Assembly (NCBI GenBank): GCA_963965975.1
Contig: OZ014416.1
Coordinates: 3,286,001-3,350,000, forward strand
Length of the DNA stretch: 64,000 bases
Source: Xestospongia bergquistia
Lineage: Eukaryota; Porifera; Demospongiae; Haplosclerida; Petrosiidae
Reading direction: 5' to 3'
Part shown: positions 11,695-22,364 of the stretch, one piece after another
Position numbering within the stretch: position 1 is the stretch's first letter
Layout: every line of letters starts with the position of its first letter
Made by a program: the position numbers and the translations under genes
The notes under the pieces: generated by a model
What the model was told of the DNA's origin: nothing
Databases searched by the model: none
What the model saw: the letters and a program-made list of their open reading frames with translations, nothing else

Positions 11695-13258
11695 AACCTA
11701 CACTATTTGGTCTATTGTGTCCTAATATAACTGTCTGTCCCATCTACTGTGTCCTAAGGTAATTGTCCCATCTAATGTATTCTAACATAACTGTCTCATC
11801 TACTGTGTTCTAATGTGACTGTCCAACTACTCTGTCCTAAAGTAACTGTATTATCTATTGTGTCCTTTAGTAACTGTCCCATCTACTGTCTTCTAATAAA
11901 ACTCTCTGATCTATTGTGTCCTGATGTAACTGTCCATCTACTGTGTCCTAACATAATTGTCCCATGTATTGTATTCTAACATAACTGTCTCATCTACTGT
12001 GTTCTAATGTAACTATGCAATCTACTGTGTCCTAATGTGACTGTCCAACTACTGTGTCCTAAAGTAACTGTCCTATCTATTGAGCCCTATGTCCCATCTA
12101 CTGGTCCTAATGTAATTGTCCCATCTACTGTATTCTAACATAACTGTCGCATCTACTGTGTTCTAATGTAACTATCCAATCTACTGTGTTCTAATGTGAC
12201 TGTCCAACTACTGTGTCCTGGAGTGACTGTCCTATCTATTGTGTTATTGTGTCCTATAGTAACTTTCCCATTTACTGTGTTCTAATATAACTCTCTGGTC
12301 TATTGTGTCCTAATGTAACTGTCCCATCTACTGTGTCCTAACGTATTTGTCCCATCTACTGTATTCTAACATAGTTGTCTCATGTACTGTGTTCTAATGT
12401 AACTATCCAATCTACTATGTCCTAATGTGACTGTCCAACTACTGTGTCCTAAAGTAACTGTCCTATCCATTGTGTCTTATAGTAACTGTCCCATCTACTG
12501 TGTTCTGGTATAACTCTCCGGTCTATTGGGTCCTAATGTAACTGTCCTCTCTACTGTGTCCAAATGTAACTGTGCTATATACTATGTTTTAATGTAACTG
12601 TCCTATCTACAGTGTTCTAACATTACTGTTCCATCTACTGTGTTCTAATGTAACAGTCCAATCTACTGCGTTCTAATGTAGCCATACAATCTACTGTGTC
12701 CTAATCTAACTGTGCAATCTAATGTGTCCTAAAGTAATTGTGCCATCTACTGTGTTCTAATGTAACCGTGCAATCTACTGTGTTCTAATGTAACTTTCCA
12801 TCTACTGTGTTCAAATGTAACTGTCCTACTATGTTCTAATCTAACTGTCTGTTTTAATGTGTCCTAAGTAATTTTCCCATTTACTGTGTTCTAATGTAAC
12901 TGTCCTATCTACTGTGTCCTAATGTAACTCGTCTTATCTACTGTGTCCTAAAGTAATTGTGCCATCTACTGTGTTCTAATGTAACCGTCCAATCTACTGT
13001 GTTCTAATGTAACTTTCCATCTACTGTGTTCAAATGTAACTGTCCTACTATGTCCTAATCTAACTGTCTGTTTTGATGTGTCCTAAGTAATTTTCCCATT
13101 TACTGTGTTCTAATGTAACTGTCCTATCTACTGTGTCCTAATGTAACTCGTCTTATCTACTGTGGCCTGAAGTAATTGTTCCATCTACTGTGTTCTAATG
13201 TAACAGTCCTCTCTACTGTTTTGTAATGTCACTGTCCTCTCTCCTGTGTCCTAATGTA
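11695..13258 (+). repeat. 28-bp satellite, array 1
   Basis: More than fifty degenerate tandem units of 27-28 bp with the core CTACTGTGTTCTAATG, alternating with GTGTCCTAATG variants. All are in the same orientation. There is internal higher-order repetition, such as near-identical stretches at 12720-12950 and 12950-13130. The array ends directly in the 31-bp/G-rich module. Confidence 0.95.
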
Positions 13259-13510
13259 ATTATTTTGAGTATGTTAGGCCATTAAAAGATGTATTTTGAG
13301 CATATTAGGCTATTAAAAGATGTATTTTGAGCATATTAGGCCATTTAAAGATGTCTTTTGGCATATTAGGCCAAAAAAGAAGAATGAGAGGTGGGAAGGG
13401 TGGGTGGACGGCAATACAGTACCACCTCCACGTGGTGTCATCTGGAGCATCATAGGTATCCCAACTATGATGTACTAAGAGTACTGTCAATCCTTACCTC
13501 ATTCTTTTTT
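13259..13510 (+). repeat. 31-bp repeat plus G-rich module, copy 1
   Basis: Three to four units of TTTTGAGCATATTAGGCC (about 31 bp apart) are followed by GAGGTGGGAAGGGTGGGTGG, a possible G-quadruplex, and by CCACCTCCACGTGGTG. The same module follows all four 28-bp arrays. On the minus strand it gives an open frame with APDDTTWRWYCIAVHPPF, kept in copies 1-3 apart from substitutions but of unknown meaning. Confidence 0.8.
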
Positions 13511-14763
13511 AAACTGTATAAAACATAATAGCTCTGCAGTTTGCCTAGTAGATTCTAAAGTTTGAAATTGTTACTCTGAGAGTTTCTCCATATCCTAAAA
13601 AATGGATTATTAAATAAATTAAATTTAGTTACAGCTAGGACTGAGCTACCAATTTTTATAGACTTTTTAGCAAGTCAAAATCCAATAGAAGAAAACCATA
13701 CCTCGTACACATTTTGAGCCACACACTTAATTTGTGATTAGATATAAGAGTGTATGACAATCACTTCAATATCACAACCTCCAAACTGTCTTCTATGTTT
13801 AATTAATCACATGCTGTTTTGTTTTGTGTCCTTAAATTCAAGTAAAGGATTATATTTATCTAAAAGTGGACAATCTGGAGGATTTTTTCCATATTAGTTG
13901 CCAGAAATGAAAATCTCCTACAGACATGTCTAGGAACACTTAGGGTGTCTGTCTCATTATCATTACTAAATCAAGCATGTTCTTCTATAATAAAGAAAAT
14001 TTCAGTGCAATATATATTGAGTATATTATTATTAATACGTATTAAGTTTAAGTAACACATTGTTTATGTATCATTAATTGAAGTACAATATTTATAATGG
14101 CATTTGAAACATGAGGAATAGCACTCATTAACACATTTGTAAAGCTGTGGTTATAGAAATGAATGAGATCTTTAGAACTAGTGAAGAAACTGTAAACAAA
14201 TCATTTGAAAATAAAGATTTCATTTCCTCATCATTGTTGATATAATCTTTATTACTACTAACATGTCATTGTTTCTCACATACTTATGATGGTATTCACA
14301 AAGTGATTGGCATTTGTTTGACAACCATTTATTTAAACTCCCATGTATAATCTGATAGTAATAGACTAGTTAATGACAATAGAGTAAAAAGTCATTTGTT
14401 TAGTACACAAGCTACTGTTCAGTTCATAATTAATAATTATAATAGTATATATTATTAATACTTTTAAATATAAACATATTTATTAGTGATGTGTGCAATC
14501 TACATAACTATGAATAAGTTAGAATGATCTATTTTATTTAACAGTAATATTTGCACTATGATAGGGAGGAGAGCTGCTTCAGTTATAGTGTTTGACTGGC
14601 TGAATTAGAGACTAAGATTTATTTTAGGTTAAAGTATTTCTTTTCCAATAGAGCAAACAGTTTATATCTGTTACTGACAATCACTCTTAAGTATATTATC
14701 TTTGTGTAACTCTGTATACTATATTTAGTAAAAGTTTGTATAACATTGTATTTTCTCTCATAG
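13511..14763 (+). repeat. Q block, copy 1
   Basis: Shared with 24540-25346, 27210-28255, 52185-53072, 62480-62906 and (inverted) 4800-5335. It contains exon-like pieces such as the one after TTTATTTAACAG near 14540 and several ORFs that differ between copies. I do not recognise a protein, and its upstream position relative to INTS2 exons may be coincidental. Confidence 0.65.
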
Positions 14764-16081
14764 CTCTTAATGAACTGGGTTCTAATAATTCCAAAACATT
14801 TTTAATGTTATCTGACCTTTTGTGTCTTCCAAACTACTCACTTATCTCATTTACCACTGTGCTTACATTTACATTGTGTCATCTTCTATATGTAATGTCA
14901 GCAAAAGGTTACAGCAGCTGTACTTGTCATTGTGGACAAGGCTTAACTCAATTATATCACAAAGGTGTGAATGTTAAATAGTATTGTTTTAGTATGAAAT
15001 AAAAATAAATGTAAAAATAAACATCTGGTTGATTTCGATGTCTTTTATGACAAATTTTATAAATTTCAGATTTGTATACATTTCAAAGTGCCAGATACTA
15101 TAATTTTAACCCCTTATAAAACTTGCTAATTACATGTACAGTATTTTAATGTTAAATTATACATATGATATCTAGGTTGTGGGTGTAGACAGATAATGCC
15201 CTACGGCCTGCCAATCAAAAGACACACCCACCCTATACCCATCAAAATCTCGTCGAAGATCCATTAATTGTGTTAAGATGTGATACTCGTGTTTTCAGGT
15301 ATATGGGTGAGACTAATTCTCATAAATTGAAGTTTGTTATTTTATTACAGATGTCCTGCAGTCTTTGAAATCTTTTTAAGAATTTTAGCAGCTTACTCAT
15401 CAGCTTCTCACGTGTGGCTATTAGAACACACTCACATTCTTAATTGTGCAACCATAGCAATGCCAACAACATTTTCAGGTATCTAATTCCTTGTCTCACT
15501 CCCATACTGTCCAGTCTTATTCACATACTGGATGTTCTAATCTCATACCATACAGTTTCACTCCCATACTGTATGGTATGAGAATACTTTTCAGCGTATT
15601 TATTCTAATTTCCAATAATTCATCTCATGTTACTCTAGGTTAACAATTGAATGGGCAAGAGAGGGAGGAGTTCAGAATTGCACTAACAACTACTCAAGAG
15701 AGTAGCATGACACAATTATTATTAGAAATATGTCTACCTAATGAACAAGATAAAAAAAGTAACAGATCAATAAATTGAACGCTAATGATGAATTTATCTG
15801 TCACATAGGATGCAGCTGTCTTTGGTCCTCTTGTTAGCGTCTCTTCGAAAAATTCACTGTTTAGTTTATTCATATCTTTATCAGGTTTGGAGAGAGAGAG
15901 AGAGTGATAATATTGTCATTATGATCACAGGTTTTCATCTGAACCCAGTATTGTCAAACTAATCCATTCTCAAGGCTATCCTCCACAATTATTACCATTA
16001 ATGGTGTCTAATGTTCCATCAATGCATATTGTGATGAACTTTATGTCTGATCTCCTGGCTCAACCTCAGCTAGTCATATAA
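14764..16081 (+). pseudogene. INTS2: INTS2 (Integrator subunit 2) 3' region, copy 1, broken
   Basis: Integrator subunit 2 belongs to the nuclear complex that processes snRNA 3' ends and attenuates transcription. The exon-like pieces start at 14764, 15176, 15351, 15639 and about 15932. They encode DPLIVLRCDTRVFR, CPAVFEIFLRILAAYSSASH, EEFRIALTTTQES, QLLLEICLPNEQDK and LIHSQGYPPQLLPLMVSNVP, then SMHIVMNFMSDLLAQPQL. They match in order the human INTS2 stretches around DPLIVLRCDQRVHRC, ILLEICLPTEEEK and LVHFQGYPCELLPL. The frame is lost near 14893, a TAG interrupts LWV-TDNALRP near 15185, a TAA opens the exon at 15639, and the reading ends after QPQLVI, short of the family C-terminus. Introns are kept, so this is DNA-level duplication, not retroposition. 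Copies lie at 53073 and, for one exon, at 25347. Confidence 0.85.
15490..15595 (+). repeat. Short CCATACTGT minisatellite in INTS2 intron, copy 1
   Basis: A few units of a CTCCCATACTGT-type repeat. The homologous intron in the second copy (53797-54055) holds a much longer version, so the array length changed after duplication. Confidence 0.7.
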
Positions 16082-16227
16082 TTAATATAATTATGATTGT
16101 TATATTAATGCCAATAAATATAACATAAAATGTATTATATGAGTGGTGAGAGATGGTGGAATTAATTGGCATTTCAGCTGATGCCTGTCAACCAGAATAA
16201 TGAGTAATGAATAATAGTAATGGCGAT

Positions 16228-16495
16228 ATGATAACGTTGGATCTGTAATGATCCTTGTATCAACAACTGATATGTATGACACATACCAGTTGTTTGACCC
16301 AAACTACAATGATAGATGTGACCATGAGCCCATACAGCAGAAAGCTCAAGGTACCTCATGTTTTTACTGGCTTTCGATATGATTACTTGTTGTATGCTAT
16401 ATGAATGGGTAGATATTGATTGTGTGCATGAATTGAGGACTATAATAAGGTTGTCTTACAATTCTTTCTTTCTATAGCACCTGTAATTCAACAGG
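16228..16495 (+). pseudogene. Unrecognised ORF, copy 1 (frameshifted)
   Basis: Encodes ILVSTTDMYDTYQLFDPNYN, then DRCDHEPIQQKAQ. Compared with the second copy at 54717 it lacks one T in the run before CTGGCTTTCGATATG and carries ACTGG where the other has ACAGG, so the frame closes. I do not recognise the family. It lies just downstream of INTS2 sequence but does not resemble the INTS2 C-terminus. Confidence 0.45.
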
Positions 16496-16905
16496 TACGT
16501 ATGCTAAATTGAAGAGTACTTTTAGTATATAAAAAGTTAGTGTACATGATGCATATTGTTGCAATTATATTATAATTATGGTAATTAACACTAAATTGTC
16601 ATAAAGAATGAAAACTATCTACTAATCCAAGTGAAGTTTCCCTCCACATCCTCCTGCTCTGCCCACTCAAACACAAACAGAACCTATCTGATATAGTTTA
16701 TAATTATTTGGATATTAACATCTATGATAATGCATTAGTGTTCAAGATTGTACTGATGAAATTATACCTAGTTCTTAATGTATTAGCATCACTTTGCATC
16801 GTTACAAACAAAATAAATGACAATGTACTGACAGATAGAATATGTCTTTTATCGTCAGTTTATTTTTACTATGATTTTATCACGCATTCTTATCTGTACC
16901 CAATG
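16496..16905. other. Unit spacer
   Basis: AT-rich spacer nearly identical to 54965-55385. A 67-codon frame at 16708-16911 is disrupted in the other copy by a small insertion, so I do not call it a gene. Confidence 0.5.
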
Positions 16906-16974
16906 AACTGAGCATGCTCAGTTTAACATGCTGCTTTAATGACGCCAGTTTTAGTTAACTGAGCATGGTCAGTT
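16906..16974. promoter_or_regulatory. Pair of 18-bp palindromes, copy 1
   Basis: AACTGAGCATGCTCAGTT at 16906-16923 is a perfect palindrome. A second copy at 16957-16974 differs by one base. The core TGAGCATGCTCA resembles the palindromic NRF1-type TGCGCATGCGCA. The pair lies 5' of a possible short first exon (ATG at 17052, donor at 17069). Calling it a promoter element is inference. Confidence 0.4.
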
Positions 16975-18179
16975 CAACAGACCGCTAAAGTGACACCAAT
17001 TTTTAGTCCTAATAATACTATGCATTAGGTGGACCGCCTCATTTCTGCAAGATGACTGTGCCTATTGGGTAAGTCCTGCTGCAGGACCGATGTGTTTTAC
17101 TCTAATGCAGAAAAACGTTACAGTCAACTCGAGGGCAACTACAGCATATACGTTTTGTTCCAGCACATACACAAGCTGAGAAAGTATTCAGGTCAAAGTA
17201 AACGTACGCCATGTGTTGTGGAAAGCCTAATTCAGATATTCTAGCTTTGTTTGGCACAACAGTTGCTGTTGTTTCTACTTTTCTTATCACTTGAGACCCT
17301 TTGATCTGTTGAGGCAGCCTAATTCTATAATAGTATATTATCAAAAAAAAGTTTAGTTCTACCTCAGTTTAAGTCAATATTCAGTTGGACTATTCAGTGT
17401 AGCACCAATCCGAGGTAGTGTGTACAGAAAGCTGTTATATTGATTAGATGGAGTAAAGAGTTTTGCTGTCCTAAACACAACTAAAATGGCTAGTAAAAAT
17501 CTCTCCCAGATAAATTGTGAGTACTGAGTAACTGTTTCGTGAATGCTATAGCTGACGATAAGCACAGAGCTTTTAAGTTGGCAGGTCCTGGCATCTAGCT
17601 TTCTTCTTGGTTGTAGCTTATAACCACAGTCTAGCTAATGAGAAGTCATCTTGTTAACTATAATTATTAACGGAGCCTCCCTGCTAAGTACATGAACTCT
17701 GTGGGTTCAATAGTCTAATTATAGAATATGTTCACAACCCTGTTGTGATGTTTTGGTGTGTAATACATGTCGACTGAATAGTTAGAGTACAAGTCTTGTA
17801 TGTATTAATAATTGTAGTTTGTGCAAGCTTTTGAGACCAACTTTTAAAAGTAACCTTAATTTAACATATTAATAATTTCTATTGTACATTTTTATAATAG
17901 ACACTTTACAGAGTTTTAGATGTCTTGTCACTTTGGCCTTATATAGTACCATCATATCGTGTAGAAACTAAATCATTCCAATGTCTAATTATCCAAGTCT
18001 TGTTGTGTTAAGTGACCATTATACTATCTATTGTTGTGTTATATAAAGCAAGTGTTATAACTCTTGTAATCAACATTGCATATACGTGGCTTATTCTTTG
18101 TTAATCCATTTACATACGCACACGTTTTGGTAATCCTATCACAGTATGACATCCAACCTCTTGTAAGTCGTATAGACCT
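16975..18179. other. Unit interior, no assigned gene
   Basis: Nearly identical to 55455-56880. Compared with that copy, two segments of roughly 110 bp are absent here (near 17100 and near 17600). Minus-strand frames at 17102-17344 and 17374-17565 are not preserved in the other copy. A possible start and donor (ATGACTGTGCCTATTGG then GTAAG at 17069) is kept in both copies, but I find no matching downstream exon. Confidence 0.45.
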
Positions 18180-18960
18180 ATAACATGTACATTCAGATAC
18201 AGTTGTAACTTCCTTTCTTTTAATTTATGGTAATAAACCTAGTCCTGTGACATGTACATATATAAACATTTTGACATATTCATACACAAATGTTTTGGTA
18301 CTCGTACCACATTATGTCCTGTGATACAACCTAGTTCTGTGACATGTACATATACAAACCTTTTGACATATTCATACACAAATGTCTTGTTACTAGTTCT
18401 GTGGCACATTCTCTTACAATATGGTATAACCTTGTCTCTGACATTTACATGTTTGAATGTCTAATTACCCATACCACATGTCCTATTATACAACCCAATA
18501 CATACAAATGTTTAATACCCAAACTTTTGTAGTACATACAACCACATAATCTTATGTAACCTAGCCCTGTGACATGTGTGTACACAAACATTTTGACATA
18601 TCTGTACATAAATATCTTGTTACTCATACCCACATTATATCCTATGATACAACCTAGTCCTGTGACACACACATATACAATTTTTTTGACATATTTATGC
18701 ACAAATATCTTCTCACTCATACCACATTATGTCCTATGATACAACCTAGTCCTGTGACATGCATATATGAAACCTTTTGTGACCATTATGATGCAATTTA
18801 ATCCTGTGACATGTTCTTATCAAATAATGTCCTACATTATGGTATAAACTCACCCTATGACATGTACATGTATGGATGTCTTGTTGTACAACCATATAAT
18901 GTCCTATTATTTCAATTTAATATATACAAATGTCTCAACACCAACAACCTCCTTTAATAC
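18180..18960 (+). repeat. 92-bp satellite, array in unit copy 1
   Basis: Degenerate tandem units with CCTAGTCCTGTGACATGTAC, TTTTGACATATTCATACAC and CCACATTATGTCCTATGATA in order. Open frames across it are repeats of the same unit and not genes. It is longer than the copy at 56880-57530. Confidence 0.88.
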
Positions 18961-19649
18961 AACCTAGCGAGTGTCATATACATACACTGCTAACACTTTG
19001 GCATATTCATAGACAATGTCTTGTTACTCAAAACCTGTTTTCTAACAAAGCTTTTGTGACTTGGAACTCTAAAACTACAATACTTTTTGTAAATCTCATA
19101 TTCACACTAAATCTGCTAGTGTCTACAAGTTTACTGGTAGAATCTAATTTGGTTCTTGTTACTTACTGTTCAATGTAACTCCTGTGTTGATCTCTTGTTG
19201 CCATCTACTGTGGCTGTTATAACTCTTGAGTTTTGTTACTATACAAGTTCTATCTTGTGTTAATATCTCTTGTGACTGTCAACACTCTTATACTTGATCT
19301 GACATTTTGTTTAGTTCTCTATTTTATCTTTAACATCCATCTCCTGCAGCTGCTCTATAACACTTTGTATGATGTTATATTATTGTCTGTACCCTACATT
19401 CGTTAGTTTTTCAGTACTTTTGTAGACTAAAGATGTTCTATTGTTTTCTTGATATATCGTACATAATATAGTCTTGTAGTGTATGACCCACAGAGTTCAT
19501 GTCTTGTAGTGTATGACTCACAGAGTTCATGTACCGTAATATTTCCTCTTCCTCTTGCTATTCTTGTTTCCTGTTGTCTTGTTGTGTTTGTTGTATATTA
19601 TTCCTACATATTCCAACATTATCAAAGAGGTTTTCTACCAGATAATGCT
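18961..19649 (+). other. Spacer with short direct repeat
   Basis: Matches 57515-58200. CTTGTAGTGTATGACCCACA and a near copy (GACTCACA) lie in tandem at 19474-19530. Part of it is found inverted at 10791-11039. I see no gene. Confidence 0.55.
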
Positions 19650-20240
19650 AGCATCAGTATTTTTTTACTGGTGTCTATAATTTTACTTGAGTTCTCTTAC
19701 TGGTATCTAAAATTTTACTTCAATTTTTTTACTGACATCTGTAATTTTACTCCAGTTCTTTTATTGACATTTCTATATTCCAGTTCTCTTATTGGCATCT
19801 AAAATTTTACTTCAGTTCTTTTACTGAGATCTATAATTTTACTCCAGTTCTTTTATTGACATCTCTATACTCCAGTTCTCTAAATGGCATATAAAATTTT
19901 ACTTCCGTATTTTTTACTGGCATCTAAAAAGTTACTTTAGTTTTTTTCCTGGCATCTAAAAATTTACTTAACTATTTTTTACTGGCATCTAAAAATTTAC
20001 TACAGCATTTTTACTAGCATCTAGAATTTTACTTAAGTCTTTTTTACTGGCATCTAAAAATTTACTACAGTATTTTTTACTGGAATCTAAAAATTTACTA
20101 CAGTATTTTTTACTGGCATCTTGAATTTTACTTCAGTATTTTTTACTGTCATCTAAAAATTTACTTCAGTATATTTTACTGCCATCTAAAATTTACTACA
20201 GTATTTCTTGATGGCATCTAAAAATTTATATCAGTTTGGC
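19650..20240 (+). repeat. 33-bp minisatellite, unit copy 1
   Basis: Tandem units with TTTTTACTGGCATCTAAAAA and TTTACTACAGTA. It immediately precedes the R array, as it does at 58200 and (inverted) at 10260-10790. Confidence 0.88.
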
Positions 20241-20426
20241 ATTTAGAATTTTAGGTTAGGTTTTATAGCAGATGTCTATGAAATCTAAACTCTTCTCTTT
20301 ATCCCAGATAACTGACATGGACTGTTGTACACTAGAATTACAAGTAATTTTAATATACAAGACTCTTATCAATTTATAATAATAATTATTACTGCTCTGT
20401 CATAATAACTATTTTTCATTTTATAG

Positions 20427-21310
20427 TAGGACTGTTTTCTACTGGAGATGATCATCAACTAATTAGGAGTTGTAAACTCATTTTAAATAATACCTACTTT
20501 TAGGATAGAATTGGTCTGTTTGCTGATCTATTAGAGATGAGTGTTTTTCTTCTAGTAAGTTAATAGAAACACTTATTAAATAATTGTTTTTACTATTTAT
20601 TCTCTTCTATTATAATAGTAATTTACTCTGCATCAACATGTGATGATCTACATCTAGTATAGTCCTATAATATACTATATATGTAAGTCATATCTATTAT
20701 TAAATTACTACATTTACTAACTATTTGTTCTGTAGTGTAATGATATAATGTTCTAATGGTTGTGAGTTGTATAGTAACTATAATTTTAGAAAAAAAACAA
20801 TTTCTGTTACATTTAGTAGGTCTATCAATATACTAATAAGAGATGATCTGATAACACTTGTTAACATACCTACTGTAAGTTGAATTATTAAATAATGCAA
20901 TGTCTACTAAATAAACCTCAATATTTTATAATAGGATAGAAAGGTTAATGTTACTGGTAATGATGACCTTATGTACATTAACTTATGATTAATGTAAGTT
21001 ATCTGTTATAATAATATGGACATTACTTTACTAAACATGTATTTTTTATAATTTTTAGATAGACTTTGGTCTATTATATAGGTGTATGGTTTTCTGATAA
21101 CTTAGACTGTAAGTTTGATGTGTCATTAACTTATCAATGATGTACTAAACTATTTCCTTTAATTCTATAGTGATACTTTCATGACTAGACTGGAGATGAT
21201 GCAGTGATGTTCTCTAATAACCACTCTATGTAAGATTGATCTTTATTATACCTTTTTGTTAATTCTATTTAACGTTTCATTCTGTAGTGATGTTCAAGTT
21301 GAGTGTACCT
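20427..21310 (+). other. R array 1: six candidate introns between stop-rich segments
   Basis: Candidate exons are 20427-20554, 20619-20682, 20736-20874, 20935-20993, 21059-21108 and 21171-21229, with the next from 21288. The intervening 53-65 bp pieces all begin GTAAG and end in TAG (the last CTGTAG). Several hold ACTAA-type branch motifs, such as TACTAAC at 20715-20721. The six complete segments are closed by stops in all three forward frames. Most carry a GATGAT-type core. The layout therefore fits a spliced non-coding RNA or untranslated exons made by exon duplication. Whether it is transcribed is unknown. Confidence 0.7.
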
Positions 21311-21512
21311 CAACTTGTGGAGATGATGAATTAGATGATGAATGAGATGATGAATGAGATAATGATGGAGATGATGATGGAGATGGAGATGGTGGTGATG
21401 ATGATTGAGATGGTGATGGAGATAATGATTGAGTTGGTAATGGAGATGATGATGGAGATGGAGATGGTGGTGATGATGATGATTGAGATGGTGATGGAGA
21501 TAATGGTTGTAT
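21311..21512 (+). repeat. GAT/GGA-rich low-complexity repeat, copy 1
   Basis: Built from GATGATGGAGATGGAGATGG units. The open frame of mostly Met and Glu across it is a by-product of the repeat. It follows directly on the last R-array acceptor, so it could be the start of a terminal exon. Confidence 0.85.
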
Positions 21513-22084
21513 ATTAATAGTTACATTATATATAGTACAATTATAAACTGTTTTGGTCTCCTTTAATTTTTTTATCTACTACTAACACTGTGTGGACATC
21601 AATAATTGTTTATGGGCCTGGAAAAATATTCAACATTGTTGGTTGCGGCTTTTATCTTGGTTCTTGAGGTTGGCAGTCTTTGTGTGTTGAGTATATGGTC
21701 AGGGATCAGTGTGTGAGTTGTGCATATTGACATCATAATGTGACTATAGGTAGTTGATGAGTCTGGGGTATTAATAGATGGATTTGGACATGGAACCACA
21801 GTTTGTATGTTATTTTGTTATTACTTTCTAATATTGTATCCTCCACCTTGTCTTGTGGCACCTCACATCTCATTGATCTTTGTCTTTTGTCAGTTTTTTG
21901 TATCTATATATAAACTATCCCTGTATAACCTTCTAGGTCTTATTGATGCATAACAGTGACTCTTTCTCTTGATATTAAACCTGATGTCAGACTCTTCCAT
22001 ATTTATTTTAATCTCTTTGTGTGTGTCTGTTACAATGTCATAACGTTCTCCCTTTGTATTGTGTAATCCCCTTGTGTGTGTCAT
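21513..22084. other. Unit spacer after GAT repeat
   Basis: Almost identical to 59968-60540, including a 66-codon minus-strand frame (21599-21799) that is unchanged in both copies. Identity reflects recent duplication, so it is not evidence of coding. Confidence 0.5.
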
Positions 22085-22340
22085 ATAATCCTGAATAATT
22101 TAATCTCTTCTTTTTTTGTAATTGTTAACCATTGAGTTTGTTGTGTATTAACACCTTGTGTGTGTCGTATAATCTTGAATTATTTAACCCTCCATTTCAT
22201 AATTGTTACCATTGTGTTGCATATTTTCCAGTTTATGTGTGCTGTATAATCCTGAATAATTTAACTCCTTCTTTTTTGTAATTGTTAACCATTGTGTGTG
22301 TTGTGTATTAACCCCTTATGTGTGTCGTATAATCTTGTAA
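22085..22340 (+). repeat. 157-bp satellite, unit copy 1
   Basis: About one and a half units with ATAATCCTGAATAATTTAA, GTAATTGTTAACCATTG and ATAATCTTGAATTATTTAAC, inverted relative to 8880-9612. Confidence 0.85.
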
Positions 22341-22364
22341 CCAGTAACATCCATCTTGTAGTCA

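Noticed and set aside
11695-13258. 28-bp repeats as a CRISPR array
   Set aside because: Repeat length is in the CRISPR range, but units are head-to-tail with no unique spacers, and the host is an animal. It is a satellite.
13262-13376. TTAGGCC units as telomere-like repeat
   Set aside because: The repeat unit is about 31 bp. The TTAGG match is incidental.
17374-17565. 63-codon minus-strand ORF in the unit
   Set aside because: The frame is not maintained in the second copy, and no domain is recognisable.
18252-18720. Overlapping ORFs of 62-91 codons on both strands (also 56955-57423)
   Set aside because: They are translations of the 92-bp satellite, with shifted repeats of the same peptide.
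21335-21517. 60-codon Met/Glu ORF, identical in both units (also 59791-59973)
   Set aside because: It is a read-through of GAT/GGA repeats. Identity reflects recent duplication of the whole unit.
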